64,000 nucleotides of DNA from positions 124,001 through 188,000 of the forward strand of contig SHAP01000003.1 in assembly GCA_004213555.1 (NCBI GenBank). Direction: 5' to 3'. The stretch comes from Phycisphaeraceae bacterium. GTDB taxonomy: Bacteria > Planctomycetota > Phycisphaerae > Phycisphaerales > SM1A02. Position numbers and translations under genes: made by a program. The notes beneath the pieces were generated by a model. That model saw nothing but the letters and a program-made list of their open reading frames with translations. It made no database searches and was not told the DNA's origin. Position 1 is the first letter of the stretch. The number at the start of each line of letters is the position of its first letter. Below, in pieces: positions 16,904 through 25,978 of the stretch.

Positions 16904-18994
16904 TTACTTTGAACACACACCCCAGTTCGACAGCAACAACAACATGTCGTTGAACTCCACGGCCGAATCACCATTCAAGTCGGCATCGCATCCAAGACAA
17001 GAACCCCAGTCGTTCAGCACCGTCAGTACATCTGAGAAACCAACTTGACCGTCACAATCAATGTCCCCAATGCCCAGGCAAGGGCATTCCGGCTCCGTTT
17101 GACAATCTTGGGTCTCGCAAGAGAATTCAAACCAATTGAGATTGAACGACACCGAACCCCGGTTTTCAAACCGCATAACTTGAACCCCCGAAGAGATGGT
17201 CACAGGACGGTTGATGGTCACCCAATTTTGATATCCCCCGGACGAAGGAAGGGCAATGTCGCCTAGCGGGTCATCGCCGTCGAAGCTCAGGCCCATGGTG
17301 GCACCGGGTTGATTGGTGGCCACCCGAGCTCGAACCACCCCGGAGATCTCGATTTCATAGGGGTTCTCAAGGGTGTACGACATCCATTCGTTTGGTTCGA
17401 TCCAACCAATATTGAACCCACCGCCTTGATCGGAGGTGGGCTGGATGTCCACCGATTCAAGAGGTCGATACGCACCACCGTTGTTGGAAGCATCGAAGTC
17501 CACAAAGCTCACGCCTGGGCCCCCAAGATCAAAGTCCTCCGCCTCCCACCGACCAGGCAGCGGGGCGGGCACACCGTGGTACGGAAAGCCAACCACTGGA
17601 TCTGGAACCACTCCGGGAGTGCGGACCACCACAAAGTGTGAGGCCGGATCCGAGCCGTCGTCCCCGTCGGCATACAACCGATTCGTACCCGGTTGCCAAC
17701 GCACAAGATGTCCGCTTCGAGCCACCGAGCGCAATACCACATCTCCATTGGGTCGCTGGATCCACTCAAAAACCGCGGCTTGCTGCGGATCAGCGGTCCC
17801 CACGCGGAGACTGATGCCCTCATCTTCAACTTCAACGTACGCGTTGCCAGACAAACGAAGCCGACCATACGGCCCGTCAAGAGGTTCGAAGAAGAAGCCA
17901 CCGTTGGTGGCGCCTCCGGTGTACAACGGCAAATCGGCTGCGAGCTCGGAGAAATTGGTTGGACTGACCCGGACGAACCGTTGGGCCCCCCGTTGGTAGA
18001 GACCAAACTCTTCACCTTCAGTGGGGAAATCTGGTGAACCTTTTGCCGGCCACACCGCTTCCGAGGCATCGGGGGTCCAGATCGTTCCCGCCTGGGTGAT
18101 CTTGGCCCGGAACACATCGAGCTCGGCATCCTCAGCCCCCAACCATTGGAATTGCATCCACCCGTTCAGGTGGCTTTCGTACATGCTGTTGTATCCCTGG
18201 CCCTCTGTATCTCCAGGCCAGAATTCCGTGTTCAGCAAGGCAGGCTTGTTGGGGCCGGATTGCACCGACTCGATGGTGGACTCAATGCCGGCCTTGCTTT
18301 CGTACCCATGGTGCGCGAGTCCGCAGTTGTCCCAACCCACACCGTTGGCGGCAAGGAAATTGATGCCAAACGTCGGGTCTCCCGCAAACCCCATAAAGGA
18401 CCCCAAAAGTATCAAAGAGTTGGGCGCGCGGTCGCGGATGTGATGGTAGAGCTCAACCTGTCGGCTCCAATCCTGCACCGTCCACTGGCTTGGGGTGTAC
18501 AGCGCTGGTTCGTTGTGTGCTTCAAAGATGACATGCGTCTCATCTTTGTACCTCGGAGCATAGAGAGACCAAAAGTCCCGTGCGAAGTCCATGCTGTGGA
18601 TGGAACCGTTCTCACCGTTGCACCCGATGGTCAAAATCAAATACAGCCCGGCGCTTCGAGTCGCCGCCACCAGCGCGTCGGCGTCCAAAAGATTGACCCC
18701 AACGGGATTGGGGTTTTGCGAGGCGTTGCCTTCCAAATACACGTGAATGGTGTTCAATCCAAAAGACTCTGCGAGTCGCTGCAGTTGAACCGACGAGGGA
18801 ATAACTTTGGGCTGACTGCCATACGGATCGCCGCCGTCCCAAGAAAGAGACACGCCTCTCAATCGGGTGTGCTGGTCGGTCAGGATGGTGTTGAATCCAA
18901 AGGCCGCGTCAATGACAGGTCGCCCCCGAGGGCCATCCGCCGCGGCATTCATCGACAGCAGGGACCACACAACCAACACCATGCTGCGCTTCAT
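16904..18994 (-). CDS. Secreted GH5-like glycoside hydrolase with CBM6 and dockerin
   Basis: 696 residues. The start is the ATG at 18994 (a TTG precedes it), with a strong GGAGG six bases upstream. The signal peptide is MKRSMVLVVWSLLSMNAAA. The catalytic barrel (~30-310) carries the clan-A acid/base Glu162 in EAHNEPALY and the nucleophile Glu257 in LLNTEFWPG, as in GH5 cellulases and mannanases. Residues ~330-470 look like a beta-trefoil/fascin-like domain. A CBM6-type module follows (~490-625: WEAEDFDLGG, GGAYRPLESVDI, GWIEPNEWMSY, NLNWFEF). Two dockerin-like units (DIDCDGQVGFSDVL, DLNGDSAVEFNDML) close it, ending WGVCSK. It probably degrades a beta-linked plant or algal polysaccharide outside the cell. 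Confidence 0.88.
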   Translation of the reverse strand: MKRSMVLVVWSLLSMNAAADGPRGRPVIDAAFGFNTILTDQHTRLRGVSLSWDGGDPYGSQPKVIPSSVQLQRLAESFGLNTIHVYLEGNASQNPNPVGVNLLDADALVAATRSAGLYLILTIGCNGENGSIHSMDFARDFWSLYAPRYKDETHVIFEAHNEPALYTPSQWTVQDWSRQVELYHHIRDRAPNSLILLGSFMGFAGDPTFGINFLAANGVGWDNCGLAHHGYESKAGIESTIESVQSGPNKPALLNTEFWPGDTEGQGYNSMYESHLNGWMQFQWLGAEDAELDVFRAKITQAGTIWTPDASEAVWPAKGSPDFPTEGEEFGLYQRGAQRFVRVSPTNFSELAADLPLYTGGATNGGFFFEPLDGPYGRLRLSGNAYVEVEDEGISLRVGTADPQQAAVFEWIQRPNGDVVLRSVARSGHLVRWQPGTNRLYADGDDGSDPASHFVVVRTPGVVPDPVVGFPYHGVPAPLPGRWEAEDFDLGGPGVSFVDFDASNNGGAYRPLESVDIQPTSDQGGGFNIGWIEPNEWMSYTLENPYEIEISGVVRARVATNQPGATMGLSFDGDDPLGDIALPSSGGYQNWVTINRPVTISSGVQVMRFENRGSVSFNLNWFEFSCETQDCQTEPECPCLGIGDIDCDGQVGFSDVLTVLNDWGSCLGCDADLNGDSAVEFNDMLLLLSNWGVCSK

Positions 18995-19062
18995 CAATCG
19001 CCTCCGTCCCTACGAATGTACGGCCAGATTTTGAATGTGACGCACGGAATTGAAGAATTCGA

Positions 19063-20049
19063 TCAGGAAGATCCCGTCAGGCGACGGTGCCGACCAAAAG
19101 CTGCCGCCACAAGTTGCCGCGTAAAACCTTCATGCCCTTCTGGGTCCAGCGACAAACAAATGTCGGCGCTGCCGTAGTCCTTGGGCGGGTAATACACCCC
19201 GCAGTTCGGATTGATTTCAAGCATGTACGGCGTCCCCGAGCGGTCAACGCGAATATCACACCGTCCAAAGCTGGCCGCGCCCAACTCGACAAAAAACTTC
19301 GCGCATTCATCACGCAAACGTTCCGCGAGTTTCAAATCTTGGACGGGGAAAGACGAAAGTCCCTCGTAGTCCACCCACTTCAAATCAGAATGTTTGAAGC
19401 TCTCCCCCTTAGGAAATTGATACTGGGCGGGCGTGTAGGTCTTGGGGCGGTTGGGGTCGTCTGGATTCTCCGCCACCAAAACGGTGCATTCGATGCCGTC
19501 GATGTACTCCTCAATCAAGGCGGCCCCGTGGCGTGAAATAATCTTTTTGGCTTGAATGCGAAGACCTTCCGGAGATTGCACCCGGGACCGGCGACTCAGG
19601 TCGACGCTGGCATAGCTGCTGTGGTGCTTCACGAACAATGGGAAATTCAATTCGGCAGCCGCACGCTCCACGTCTTCTGGGGTTCTGGCCACCACGTAAT
19701 TCGGCGTAGCGATGCCGATCCTCGCGCATGCCTCTTTCATTTCCACACGAGTCGGTTCATAACAGGTGGAACACGCGCCCGCATAAGGCACTTGCCGTTC
19801 TTCAAGCTTCTGAATGACTTCGATTCCAGGAAGGTCCTGATCGGCCGCGCCATCGCAAAGGTTAAAGAAGAGGTCGTACTCGCCGCTGTCAATCAAGTCC
19901 TCCACTTGCCTGACGGAGTTGACCTTGCCGGACAAAGTGGCCACGGTCCAGGTGGCTTCGGGCATGAAGGGACGCGGATCGCAAGGCCAGTCGTCTTCGG
20001 GAAACGGGTCTGCATCCAGATCTTGGGTGGTCAGCAAGCAAATGCGCAT
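19063..20049 (-). CDS. ATP-grasp protein of the D-alanine-D-alanine ligase type
   Basis: 328 residues, cytoplasmic. The ATP-grasp fold shows in FPLFVKHHSSYASVDLS (ATP-binding lysine and Gly/Ser-rich loop), ALIEEYIDGIECTVLV and the metal-binding end FGRCDIRVDRSGTPYMLEINPN (Asp, Glu, Asn). The N-terminal FNLCDGAADQD replaces the usual ligase segment. The family joins an acyl-phosphate to an amine, making dipeptides or related amide bonds. Whether this one makes D-Ala-D-Ala is doubtful, because it is not in a cell-wall cluster and its N-terminal domain is atypical. It is the last gene of a short minus-strand run with two small membrane-protein genes. Confidence 0.8.
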   Translation of the reverse strand: MRICLLTTQDLDADPFPEDDWPCDPRPFMPEATWTVATLSGKVNSVRQVEDLIDSGEYDLFFNLCDGAADQDLPGIEVIQKLEERQVPYAGACSTCYEPTRVEMKEACARIGIATPNYVVARTPEDVERAAAELNFPLFVKHHSSYASVDLSRRSRVQSPEGLRIQAKKIISRHGAALIEEYIDGIECTVLVAENPDDPNRPKTYTPAQYQFPKGESFKHSDLKWVDYEGLSSFPVQDLKLAERLRDECAKFFVELGAASFGRCDIRVDRSGTPYMLEINPNCGVYYPPKDYGSADICLSLDPEGHEGFTRQLVAAAFGRHRRLTGSS

Positions 20050-20116
20050 GATCGTGGTTCAAAGGATACCTCTTCCAGACCAATCAAATCAAAGCGAGAA
20101 TGAACACCGCGTGCAC

Positions 20117-20338
20117 TCATTCCACTTTGTAGTAAGGAGCGCCCGAAGAGGTCCCGTTGACCAACACCACTTTCAGTGGACGTCCAAACCCGCCATTGGT
20201 GACCTCCACAGTCTCCTTCACAACAGATGTCGCCCCCATACCCAAAACCGCAAACAACAAGCAAAGCAAACCTGTGGTGATTTTGCGCTGACGATCCAGC
20301 GAACGTTCCAAGGCGAGAATTCGATTTTCAAAGTCCAT
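20117..20338 (-). CDS. Small single-pass membrane protein (73 aa)
   Basis: 73 residues from the ATG at 20338. The N-terminal ~20 residues are charged and helical (ENRILALERSLDRQRK), looking like a short coiled coil. One membrane segment follows (TTGLLCLLFAVLGMGATSV), then a ~35-residue extracytoplasmic beta-like tail with TNGGFGRPLKVV. The frame continues upstream to 20419, but that part overlaps the intrinsic terminator and is unlikely to be translated. Function unknown. It lies 67 nt upstream of the ATP-grasp gene. Confidence 0.6.
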   Translation of the reverse strand: MDFENRILALERSLDRQRKITTGLLCLLFAVLGMGATSVVKETVEVTNGGFGRPLKVVLVNGTSSGAPYYKVE

Positions 20339-20419
20339 AGTGCGCTCCGTGTTTTGTATTCCCGGCAAGAAAGAATGATGCCACCGAAAGAAGACGCAGA
20401 GCACCCCGAAATATTCCAC

Positions 20420-20448
20420 AAAAAACCCGCGACCTCACTCGCGGGTTT
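20420..20448 (-). terminator. Strong intrinsic terminator after the zinc-ribbon membrane protein gene
   Basis: On the minus strand AAACCCGCGA (20448-20439) pairs perfectly with TCGCGGGTTT (20432-20423) around a 6-nt loop. The transcript runs into six U residues (20425-20420). It ends the transcript of the 20510-20722 gene and separates it from the 20117-20338 gene. Confidence 0.9.
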
Positions 20449-20509
20449 GATCATCGAGACATGTGTGTGCCGCCCAGCCGGTCAGGCTTCAGTCGGCATC
20501 AAGGTAGAA

Positions 20510-20722
20510 TCAGGCCAAGGCCGGAAGGGCGGGCTGGATACGAACCCGTCGATACACCGCCCGCATCAACAACAACCCAAGAACGCAAGCCGTACCGGCG
20601 GCCAAGATGGGCATGCTGAAAGAGATCCCTCCAGCCGATACCGAAGCACATTCCGTGCACACGGAAACAAGTTCATTTCCGACAGCAGAGTTGGAAGCAC
20701 AGTTGGGACAGCAAGTGTTCAT
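20510..20722 (-). CDS. Small zinc-ribbon membrane protein (70 aa)
   Basis: 70 residues from the ATG at 20722, which has a good AAGGAT ribosome-binding site. The N-terminus carries two Cys pairs (CCPNC and, ~14 residues on, CTEC), typical of a zinc-ribbon knuckle. A single membrane helix follows (PILAAGTACVLGLLLM), then an Arg-rich cytoplasmic tail (RAVYRRVRIQP). Function unknown; a membrane-tethered zinc ribbon could bind a partner protein or nucleic acid. A strong intrinsic terminator lies 60 nt downstream, so it is probably monocistronic. Confidence 0.65.
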   Translation of the reverse strand: MNTCCPNCASNSAVGNELVSVCTECASVSAGGISFSMPILAAGTACVLGLLLMRAVYRRVRIQPALPALA

Positions 20723-20889
20723 GGGCCAGATCCTTCTTATTGGCAATGCATAGTCAACAGTCTATCCGTCAAATCCACACGTGGTCAAGACGACCGGTCG
20801 ATCAAGGGTTTTCCGGGCCAGAGGCGGGCAGGGTGCCGATCCTCTGATATTCAAATTAAGCGCGGGTACGAATCCTTTAGGGTGCGGCG

Positions 20890-22542
20890 ATGATCGAATC
20901 CATCCTTGCGATGTGTGTTGCTCTTGAACCTCCATCGCTTCCCGAGCCACGTCTGAATCCTCCACCAATGATCTTTCGAGAGCTGGGAGATTTTCGGCGG
21001 AGTGTGCAAACCGATTCGGAAGAAGCCCGCTCATGGTTTGACCAAGGCATGGCTTTGATGCTGGGCTACAACTTTGATGGCGCGATTGCCTCGTACCTCG
21101 AAGCCATTCGTCGTGATCCTGAGTTCGCCATGGCGTGGTGGGGTATCGCATACGCATCGGGACCAAACCAGAACAATCCCGCAATCATTCCGCCCAAGGA
21201 CGAATGGAGCTTCACCGCCGCCAACCGGGCCTATGCGCTTCGTGAACGTGAAACCGGCGCCAACCGCGCGTTGATTGAAGCCATTGTCGATCGGTACCAG
21301 TACCCCATGCCTGAGGATCTGACGGATCAAAACACGAAATACCTTGAAGCCATGCAAAACGTGCACAACAAGTTTCCCTTGGACACGGACGTGGCTGTGT
21401 GGACGGCAGAAGCCATGATTTGCCTGCAACCTTGGAACTACTGGACCCTCGACGGCGAACCGGTGGGTCGTACCCCGGAGTTTCGGGCCATCCTTGAAGA
21501 CGCCATGCGGCGCTTCCCCGATCATCCGGCGGCCAACCATCTGTACATCCACACCATGGAGTCTTCGCCGTGGCCCGAGATCGCCGAGCCCGCCGCCGAC
21601 CGACTTGGGTCTTTGATTCCTGGCTGCGGCCACTTGGTGCACATGGCCTCCCACATCTGGATGCAGACCGGCCGCTACGACGATGCCGCCGACTGCAATC
21701 GGAAAGCAGCCGCCCTGGACAGCGCTTGGTTTGAAGGCGATCCACTCGCCGGTGAATATCGTTTTTATGCCGCCCACAACCGACACTTTTTGGCTTGGGC
21801 CGCCTGTTACCAAGGTCGCCGAAGAGAAGCCGTCACTTCCGTTCGGGGCATTGAAGAAGAGACCCCCGCCCCGCTTCTAGAAGCCCTGGCAGAAAACAGC
21901 GATGGTGTTTTGGCCAGCAAATGGCACGTGCTGGTGCGCTTTGGCCTTTGGGAAGAAATTCTTGCCGAACCTGCACCCCCCGAGTGGGCCACCGTCTGCC
22001 GCTGCTTGTACCACTACGCTCGAGGCGTGGCTTTTGCCAACACCGATCAAATTGATCGCGCCCGTGAAGAACTGAAAGCTTTTGCCCTAGCCCAGAAAAC
22101 ACTTGAAGAGGGTGATCCCCGGTGGCTGGGCAACCAACAAGCCCATGAAATCATGCCCCTGGCCAAACTGGTCTTGGAAGGTGAAGTGGAGTTCAAAGCC
22201 GGGAACACCACAGTTGGGTTGAGCGCGCTTAAAGAGGCCGTGGCCATGGAGGAGAAGATCGTCTACGCCGAGCCTGCACCATGGATGATGCCCGCGCGAC
22301 ATGCCTATGGCGCCCTGTTGATCTCGAACGGTCAATTCAAAGAAGCCGAAGCGGTCTATCTGCGCGATCTCGAGGTGCTGCCCGCCAACGGTTGGGCCCT
22401 CTTGGGTCTGCGCGACGCGCTTCGCGGACAAGGCCGAAAAGACGAAGCCAAACTGGCAGATGAAGCATTCCGGCGGGCGTGGCGCAGCGCGGACGTCATG
22501 CCTCCCGCCAGTTGCTATTGCGGTCAGCCCGTCTCAGATTGA
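20890..22542 (+). CDS. TPR-repeat protein
   Basis: 550 residues, built mostly of tetratricopeptide-type helical pairs. The clearest early unit is ARSWFDQGMALMLGYNFDGA followed by EAIRRDPEFAMAWWGIAYASG. Later units run to GYNF/GRYDDAADCNRKAAALD and QFKEAEAVYLRDLEVLPANGW near the end. Histidines at HLYIHTMESS and HLVHMASHIW recur in this TPR family and might bind metal, but no enzyme motif is proven. The first ~15 residues are mildly hydrophobic and could be a weak signal peptide, so location is uncertain. Likely a protein-interaction scaffold. It stands alone, with a 143-nt non-coding gap upstream in which no clear promoter was recognised. Confidence 0.8.
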   Translation: MIESILAMCVALEPPSLPEPRLNPPPMIFRELGDFRRSVQTDSEEARSWFDQGMALMLGYNFDGAIASYLEAIRRDPEFAMAWWGIAYASGPNQNNPAIIPPKDEWSFTAANRAYALRERETGANRALIEAIVDRYQYPMPEDLTDQNTKYLEAMQNVHNKFPLDTDVAVWTAEAMICLQPWNYWTLDGEPVGRTPEFRAILEDAMRRFPDHPAANHLYIHTMESSPWPEIAEPAADRLGSLIPGCGHLVHMASHIWMQTGRYDDAADCNRKAAALDSAWFEGDPLAGEYRFYAAHNRHFLAWAACYQGRRREAVTSVRGIEEETPAPLLEALAENSDGVLASKWHVLVRFGLWEEILAEPAPPEWATVCRCLYHYARGVAFANTDQIDRAREELKAFALAQKTLEEGDPRWLGNQQAHEIMPLAKLVLEGEVEFKAGNTTVGLSALKEAVAMEEKIVYAEPAPWMMPARHAYGALLISNGQFKEAEAVYLRDLEVLPANGWALLGLRDALRGQGRKDEAKLADEAFRRAWRSADVMPPASCYCGQPVSD

Positions 22543-22638
22543 GGTTCATTCAAAATCACCGCAAGGAGAATTGACGCTTTGGCGTAAGACCACGTGGGCA
22601 GTAGTATCAAGCTCCTTCCTACAAAAGGGTCACTTGCC

Positions 22639-24243
22639 GTGCATCGAATCTTGTTCCTCATCGCCCTGTTCAGCCAACCCATCGCGTGGGGCGATCAACA
22701 ACCGATCTGCATCAACGGTCTTCTGGACGACTGGGAGACTGTGGACTCTGCCGCCACGGATCCCATCGGAGACAGCATCGACGGACCCGATTTTGTGGCT
22801 CTGGCGGTGGCCGACGACGATCACAATCTCTTTCTCAAGATCGAAGCATCTTCGTCGTTTGACCTCAGCGAAAACAACAACCTCCGTCTGTACTTGGATA
22901 CAGATTTGAATGCCTCGACAGGCAAGTCCATCGGTGGCATTGGCGCTGAATTGGAATGGCGGCCCGGCGAGCGCTCCGGCACCTTCTTTTACGCCGGCAA
23001 CGAAACCTTTCTGTACCACACAGACATCACATTTCGTGGGCAACCGACGGTAACCAGCCACGGGTTCGAGATCAGCATCAGCCGATTGGCCACGCCAGAT
23101 GGGCAGAACCCTCTGTTTGGAGGTTCGAGCGTGCGTCTGTTCGTGCAAGATGACGCGAATGGGGATCGAATCCCGAATGCTGGAAGTGCGGTGACCTACA
23201 CCTTTGATGTGGGCGCAGCCCCCCCCATTGAAAAGAGATCTGTTCCTCGCAAACAGATCGATGAACTCCGGATGATCACGCACAACGTCCTGAACGACCG
23301 ACCATTTTCCAACCAGTGGCAAGATCAATTTTTTCGGCAGTGGATTTCGGTGCGTCCGGACATTTTGCACCTCCAAGAGATTTACAGCCACAGCACCCAA
23401 GAAACCGAAGCGCTGATTGAAACCTGTTTGGGTGGAACATGGTTCTCCGCTGGGCACAACGACTGCAAAACCATCAGCCGCTATCCCATCACAGGCAGCT
23501 GGTCCATCGACGGCAACTTGGCGGTCCTGATCGACACCACCGCGTCGATTGGCACGCCGATGTTGTGCATCAACGCACATTTCCCCTGCTGTTCCAACGA
23601 CGAAGGACGCCAAGAGGAAGCAGATGCAGTCATGGCCTTTGTTCGGGAGGCCTACCAGCCCGGCGGAGCACTCAATCTTGGGGACGACGTGCCCGTCTTG
23701 ATCGCGGGAGATTTGAACTTGGTTGGTCTGGCCCGCCAGCTGGAAACCTTGATCACGGGCGACATCGCCGACAACGGATGGTTCGGCCCAGATTTCCTGC
23801 CCGACCCCGACGGTTCATCCCTGCACAACACCGTTTCTCGACTGACCGAACAGCGCATGGGGTACACCTGGCGGTCCGACAACAGTTGGTTTTGGCCCGG
23901 CCACTTGGACTACATGATCTTCAGCGACTCCAATTTGCAGCGAACCCACGACTTTCTGTTGGATACGAGGGAAATGTCTTTGGACGAACTCGAAGGCAAC
24001 GATTTGCAAGAGCAAGATTCATCCAGTTCGGATCACCTGCTTTTTTGTGTCGACTTTCGCCAAGTCTGCCGAGCGGACTTGGACAACAACGGTGACGTGG
24101 GATTCGATGACTTGATCACCCTGTTGACCTTTTGGGGCCCCTGCCAATCAGAATGCTTTGGGGATTTGAACAACGACGGGACCATTGGCTTCGCTGACTT
24201 GGTGGAATTGATCAGCAGCTGGGGCTCGTGCTTTCAGAACTGA
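22639..24243 (+). CDS. Secreted EEP-family nuclease/phosphatase with N-terminal beta domain and dockerin tail
   Basis: 534 residues from the GTG at 22639, which has an AAAGGGT ribosome-binding site and gives a signal peptide (HRILFLIALFSQPIAWG); a GTG at 22594 would add 15 residues. Residues ~20-190 form a CBM9/DOMON-like beta domain (CINGLLDDWE, LRLYLDTDLNA, GAELEWRPG). The EEP domain follows: MITHNVLNDR, ILHLQEIYSH, VLIAGDLNLVG, GHLDYMIFS, SSSDHLLFCVDF. Metal-binding Asn, Glu, Asp-x-Asn and Asp-His are all present. Two dockerin-like units (DLDNNGDVGFDDLI, DLNNDGTIGFADLV) end the protein. It could release phosphate or nucleotides from extracellular nucleic acid or lipid. Confidence 0.82.
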   Translation: MHRILFLIALFSQPIAWGDQQPICINGLLDDWETVDSAATDPIGDSIDGPDFVALAVADDDHNLFLKIEASSSFDLSENNNLRLYLDTDLNASTGKSIGGIGAELEWRPGERSGTFFYAGNETFLYHTDITFRGQPTVTSHGFEISISRLATPDGQNPLFGGSSVRLFVQDDANGDRIPNAGSAVTYTFDVGAAPPIEKRSVPRKQIDELRMITHNVLNDRPFSNQWQDQFFRQWISVRPDILHLQEIYSHSTQETEALIETCLGGTWFSAGHNDCKTISRYPITGSWSIDGNLAVLIDTTASIGTPMLCINAHFPCCSNDEGRQEEADAVMAFVREAYQPGGALNLGDDVPVLIAGDLNLVGLARQLETLITGDIADNGWFGPDFLPDPDGSSLHNTVSRLTEQRMGYTWRSDNSWFWPGHLDYMIFSDSNLQRTHDFLLDTREMSLDELEGNDLQEQDSSSSDHLLFCVDFRQVCRADLDNNGDVGFDDLITLLTFWGPCQSECFGDLNNDGTIGFADLVELISSWGSCFQN

Positions 24244-24289
24244 TACACCAAGCCCACGCATCGAAACCTTGGGGGCAGTCTCGAGTGCA

Positions 24290-24655
24290 TCACCCCTCAA
24301 CGTGGAACAGCTTGTTGTAAATCAGCCACTGGCCATCCACATGCAGCATGCCAAAAGTGTCCAAAAAGACCATGCCAAGGTAGGACTCGCGAAGCCGCAC
24401 GGCCGCCGTATGGCCAGCGACCTCAACAGAGAGAATTTCCAGCATGGACTCGGCACCGGATTCGGCCGGTGAAGGCTGCTGTGACTGCACAAACCCGGCA
24501 AAGTCTTCCACCGTCATTTCATGAAGCCCATCCGGCAAGTATCCGGTGATACGGGCGCTGGGATGGAACACCAATCTGACACCATCAGGATCTGAGGTGC
24601 AGAGGCTCTGGTAATACCGATCAACACAATCTTGAATGGCGAGTTGGTCAGACAT
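24290..24655 (-). CDS. SnoaL/NTF2-like small protein (putative lumazine-binding type)
   Basis: 121 residues with the NTF2-like cone fold pattern: an N-terminal helix (IQDCVDRYYQSLCTSD), then HPSARITGYLPDG, and beta strands ending in AVRLRESYLGMVFLDTFGMLHVDGQWLIYNKLF. This matches the group of NTF2-like proteins annotated as putative lumazine-binding. The family serves as small enzymes or ligand binders, and no specific substrate can be named. It lies 49 nt downstream of the esterase-NIPSNAP gene on the same strand and is probably in its operon. Confidence 0.75.
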   Translation of the reverse strand: MSDQLAIQDCVDRYYQSLCTSDPDGVRLVFHPSARITGYLPDGLHEMTVEDFAGFVQSQQPSPAESGAESMLEILSVEVAGHTAAVRLRESYLGMVFLDTFGMLHVDGQWLIYNKLFHVEG

Positions 24656-24704
24656 TGGATCGCTTCTCCTGCGGAGTCAGGTTTGAATTTCTCTGGCAAC
24701 CAAA

Positions 24705-25901
24705 CTAAGGCATTGGGGAATAATCGGTGGCCTTCATGAAAACAGATTCAATTCGAGCCACCAGTGGACCGTCAGCTCTGGACGCTTTAAAAATCCGCTG
24801 CCAATCTTGATCGTTCACAAAAGATCGCCAAGACTTTTTTGCCGCATCTCGGTCTTGGTGGGCCAGCACGTATATCAGGGTATTGGGCACATCAACCGGT
24901 ATCCAATAGGCAATGTTTTTCATCCCGTGACGCTCAAAGAGATCCATGGTGTGGTCACGGAAGCGGGACTCCAACGCATCCAACTTGCCGTCGGCCGCGG
25001 TGTATGTTCGGAGTTCATACACCAGTGAGTTTTGAGAGGGTCGCTCAAGACTCCTCTTTGGGCCAGTATTCAATTGGTCGGGATTGCCTGATCGCTTTCG
25101 AACCAAATCTGCCTGGCTTTGAAAAAAACGAACAATCAATGCCCCAGCGTCCTCCGGCATTTTGTGTGTCCCCTCGTGCACGTATGTCGCCAGAGTGTGG
25201 CCCTCTTTCGAGGCGTACTCCAAGCAGTCGGAGCGCCCACCCCATTGCTTTGAAGATCCGCAGTCATAGACGCGCAGCAAATGGTCAATGGTGGCCTGCT
25301 GCCATTCCATCTTGACCAGTCGATCGTTCCGACCAGCCACGTGGAAGATTGGAATTTTGGGAAATGCACGGTTTCGGAGGCGGACGGAGGCCGAGGAAGA
25401 GGGCGCAATGGCCGCAAGTCGCTTCCCCCGTTCGACAAGCAAGTTGTAGGTGAATCCGCCGCCATTGGAATGACCGGTAGAAAACACCAGCTCGGGATCA
25501 ACGATCCCCCGGCCAACCAAATCCTCAAGCATGGCGTCAAAGAAACGAATGTCACGATTGGTCTTGGCATCTCCAGCCGATTGCCAGCCAGAACGGAGCC
25601 CCTCGGGGTCGATCAGCCTGGATGGGGTTGGAAGGCCTTGGGGGTACACCACAATCGCCGTTGGCCAGTGTTGATGGATGCGAAACTGTCGGGCTGCACC
25701 TCGAGAGCTTCCACCATGACCATGCCAGACAAAAACAAGCGGCGCTTGCAAGCCCTTGTCCAACACCGGGAGATGCACCAACCCGGTGCGCTCCTCAGCA
25801 TTGACGTTCCATTTCATCTCCAAAAGAGAAGAAGACGATTGAGCATGCAGGGCGGATGTCAAAGCGAGCAAAATGAAGACGACGCAGCTGGGAAATTTCA
25901 T
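24705..25901 (-). CDS. Secreted PHB-depolymerase-like esterase fused to a NIPSNAP domain
   Basis: 398 residues. The signal peptide is MKFPSCVVFILLALTSALHA. The alpha/beta hydrolase (~30-265) has the oxyanion loop VWHGHGGSSRG, the nucleophile Ser145 in STGHSNGGGFTYN, an acid in VAGRNDRLVKM and a His near THKMPEDAG. After a linker, residues ~290-398 are a NIPSNAP-type ferredoxin-like domain (VYELRTYTAADGKLDALESR, then HGMKNIAYWIPVD and LVARIESVFMKATDYSP). NIPSNAP domains usually stand alone. The fusion to an exported esterase is unusual and the function is unknown. Unlike its neighbours it lacks a dockerin tail. Probably co-transcribed with the NTF2-like gene downstream. Confidence 0.82.
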   Translation of the reverse strand: MKFPSCVVFILLALTSALHAQSSSSLLEMKWNVNAEERTGLVHLPVLDKGLQAPLVFVWHGHGGSSRGAARQFRIHQHWPTAIVVYPQGLPTPSRLIDPEGLRSGWQSAGDAKTNRDIRFFDAMLEDLVGRGIVDPELVFSTGHSNGGGFTYNLLVERGKRLAAIAPSSSASVRLRNRAFPKIPIFHVAGRNDRLVKMEWQQATIDHLLRVYDCGSSKQWGGRSDCLEYASKEGHTLATYVHEGTHKMPEDAGALIVRFFQSQADLVRKRSGNPDQLNTGPKRSLERPSQNSLVYELRTYTAADGKLDALESRFRDHTMDLFERHGMKNIAYWIPVDVPNTLIYVLAHQDRDAAKKSWRSFVNDQDWQRIFKASRADGPLVARIESVFMKATDYSPMP

Positions 25902-25978
25902 CCCAAGAGAGTAACGGACTCAAGGGCAACACAAAAATGACAGAACCACTCATGAATCAAAAACAACGTGATACTTCC

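Noticed and set aside
20339-20419. N-terminal extension of the 73-residue membrane protein
   Set aside because: It begins right at the intrinsic terminator of the upstream gene and adds sequence unlike the rest.
24244-24289. CCAAG/CTTGG inverted repeat between convergent genes as terminator
   Set aside because: Only 5 bp with a long loop and no T-run.
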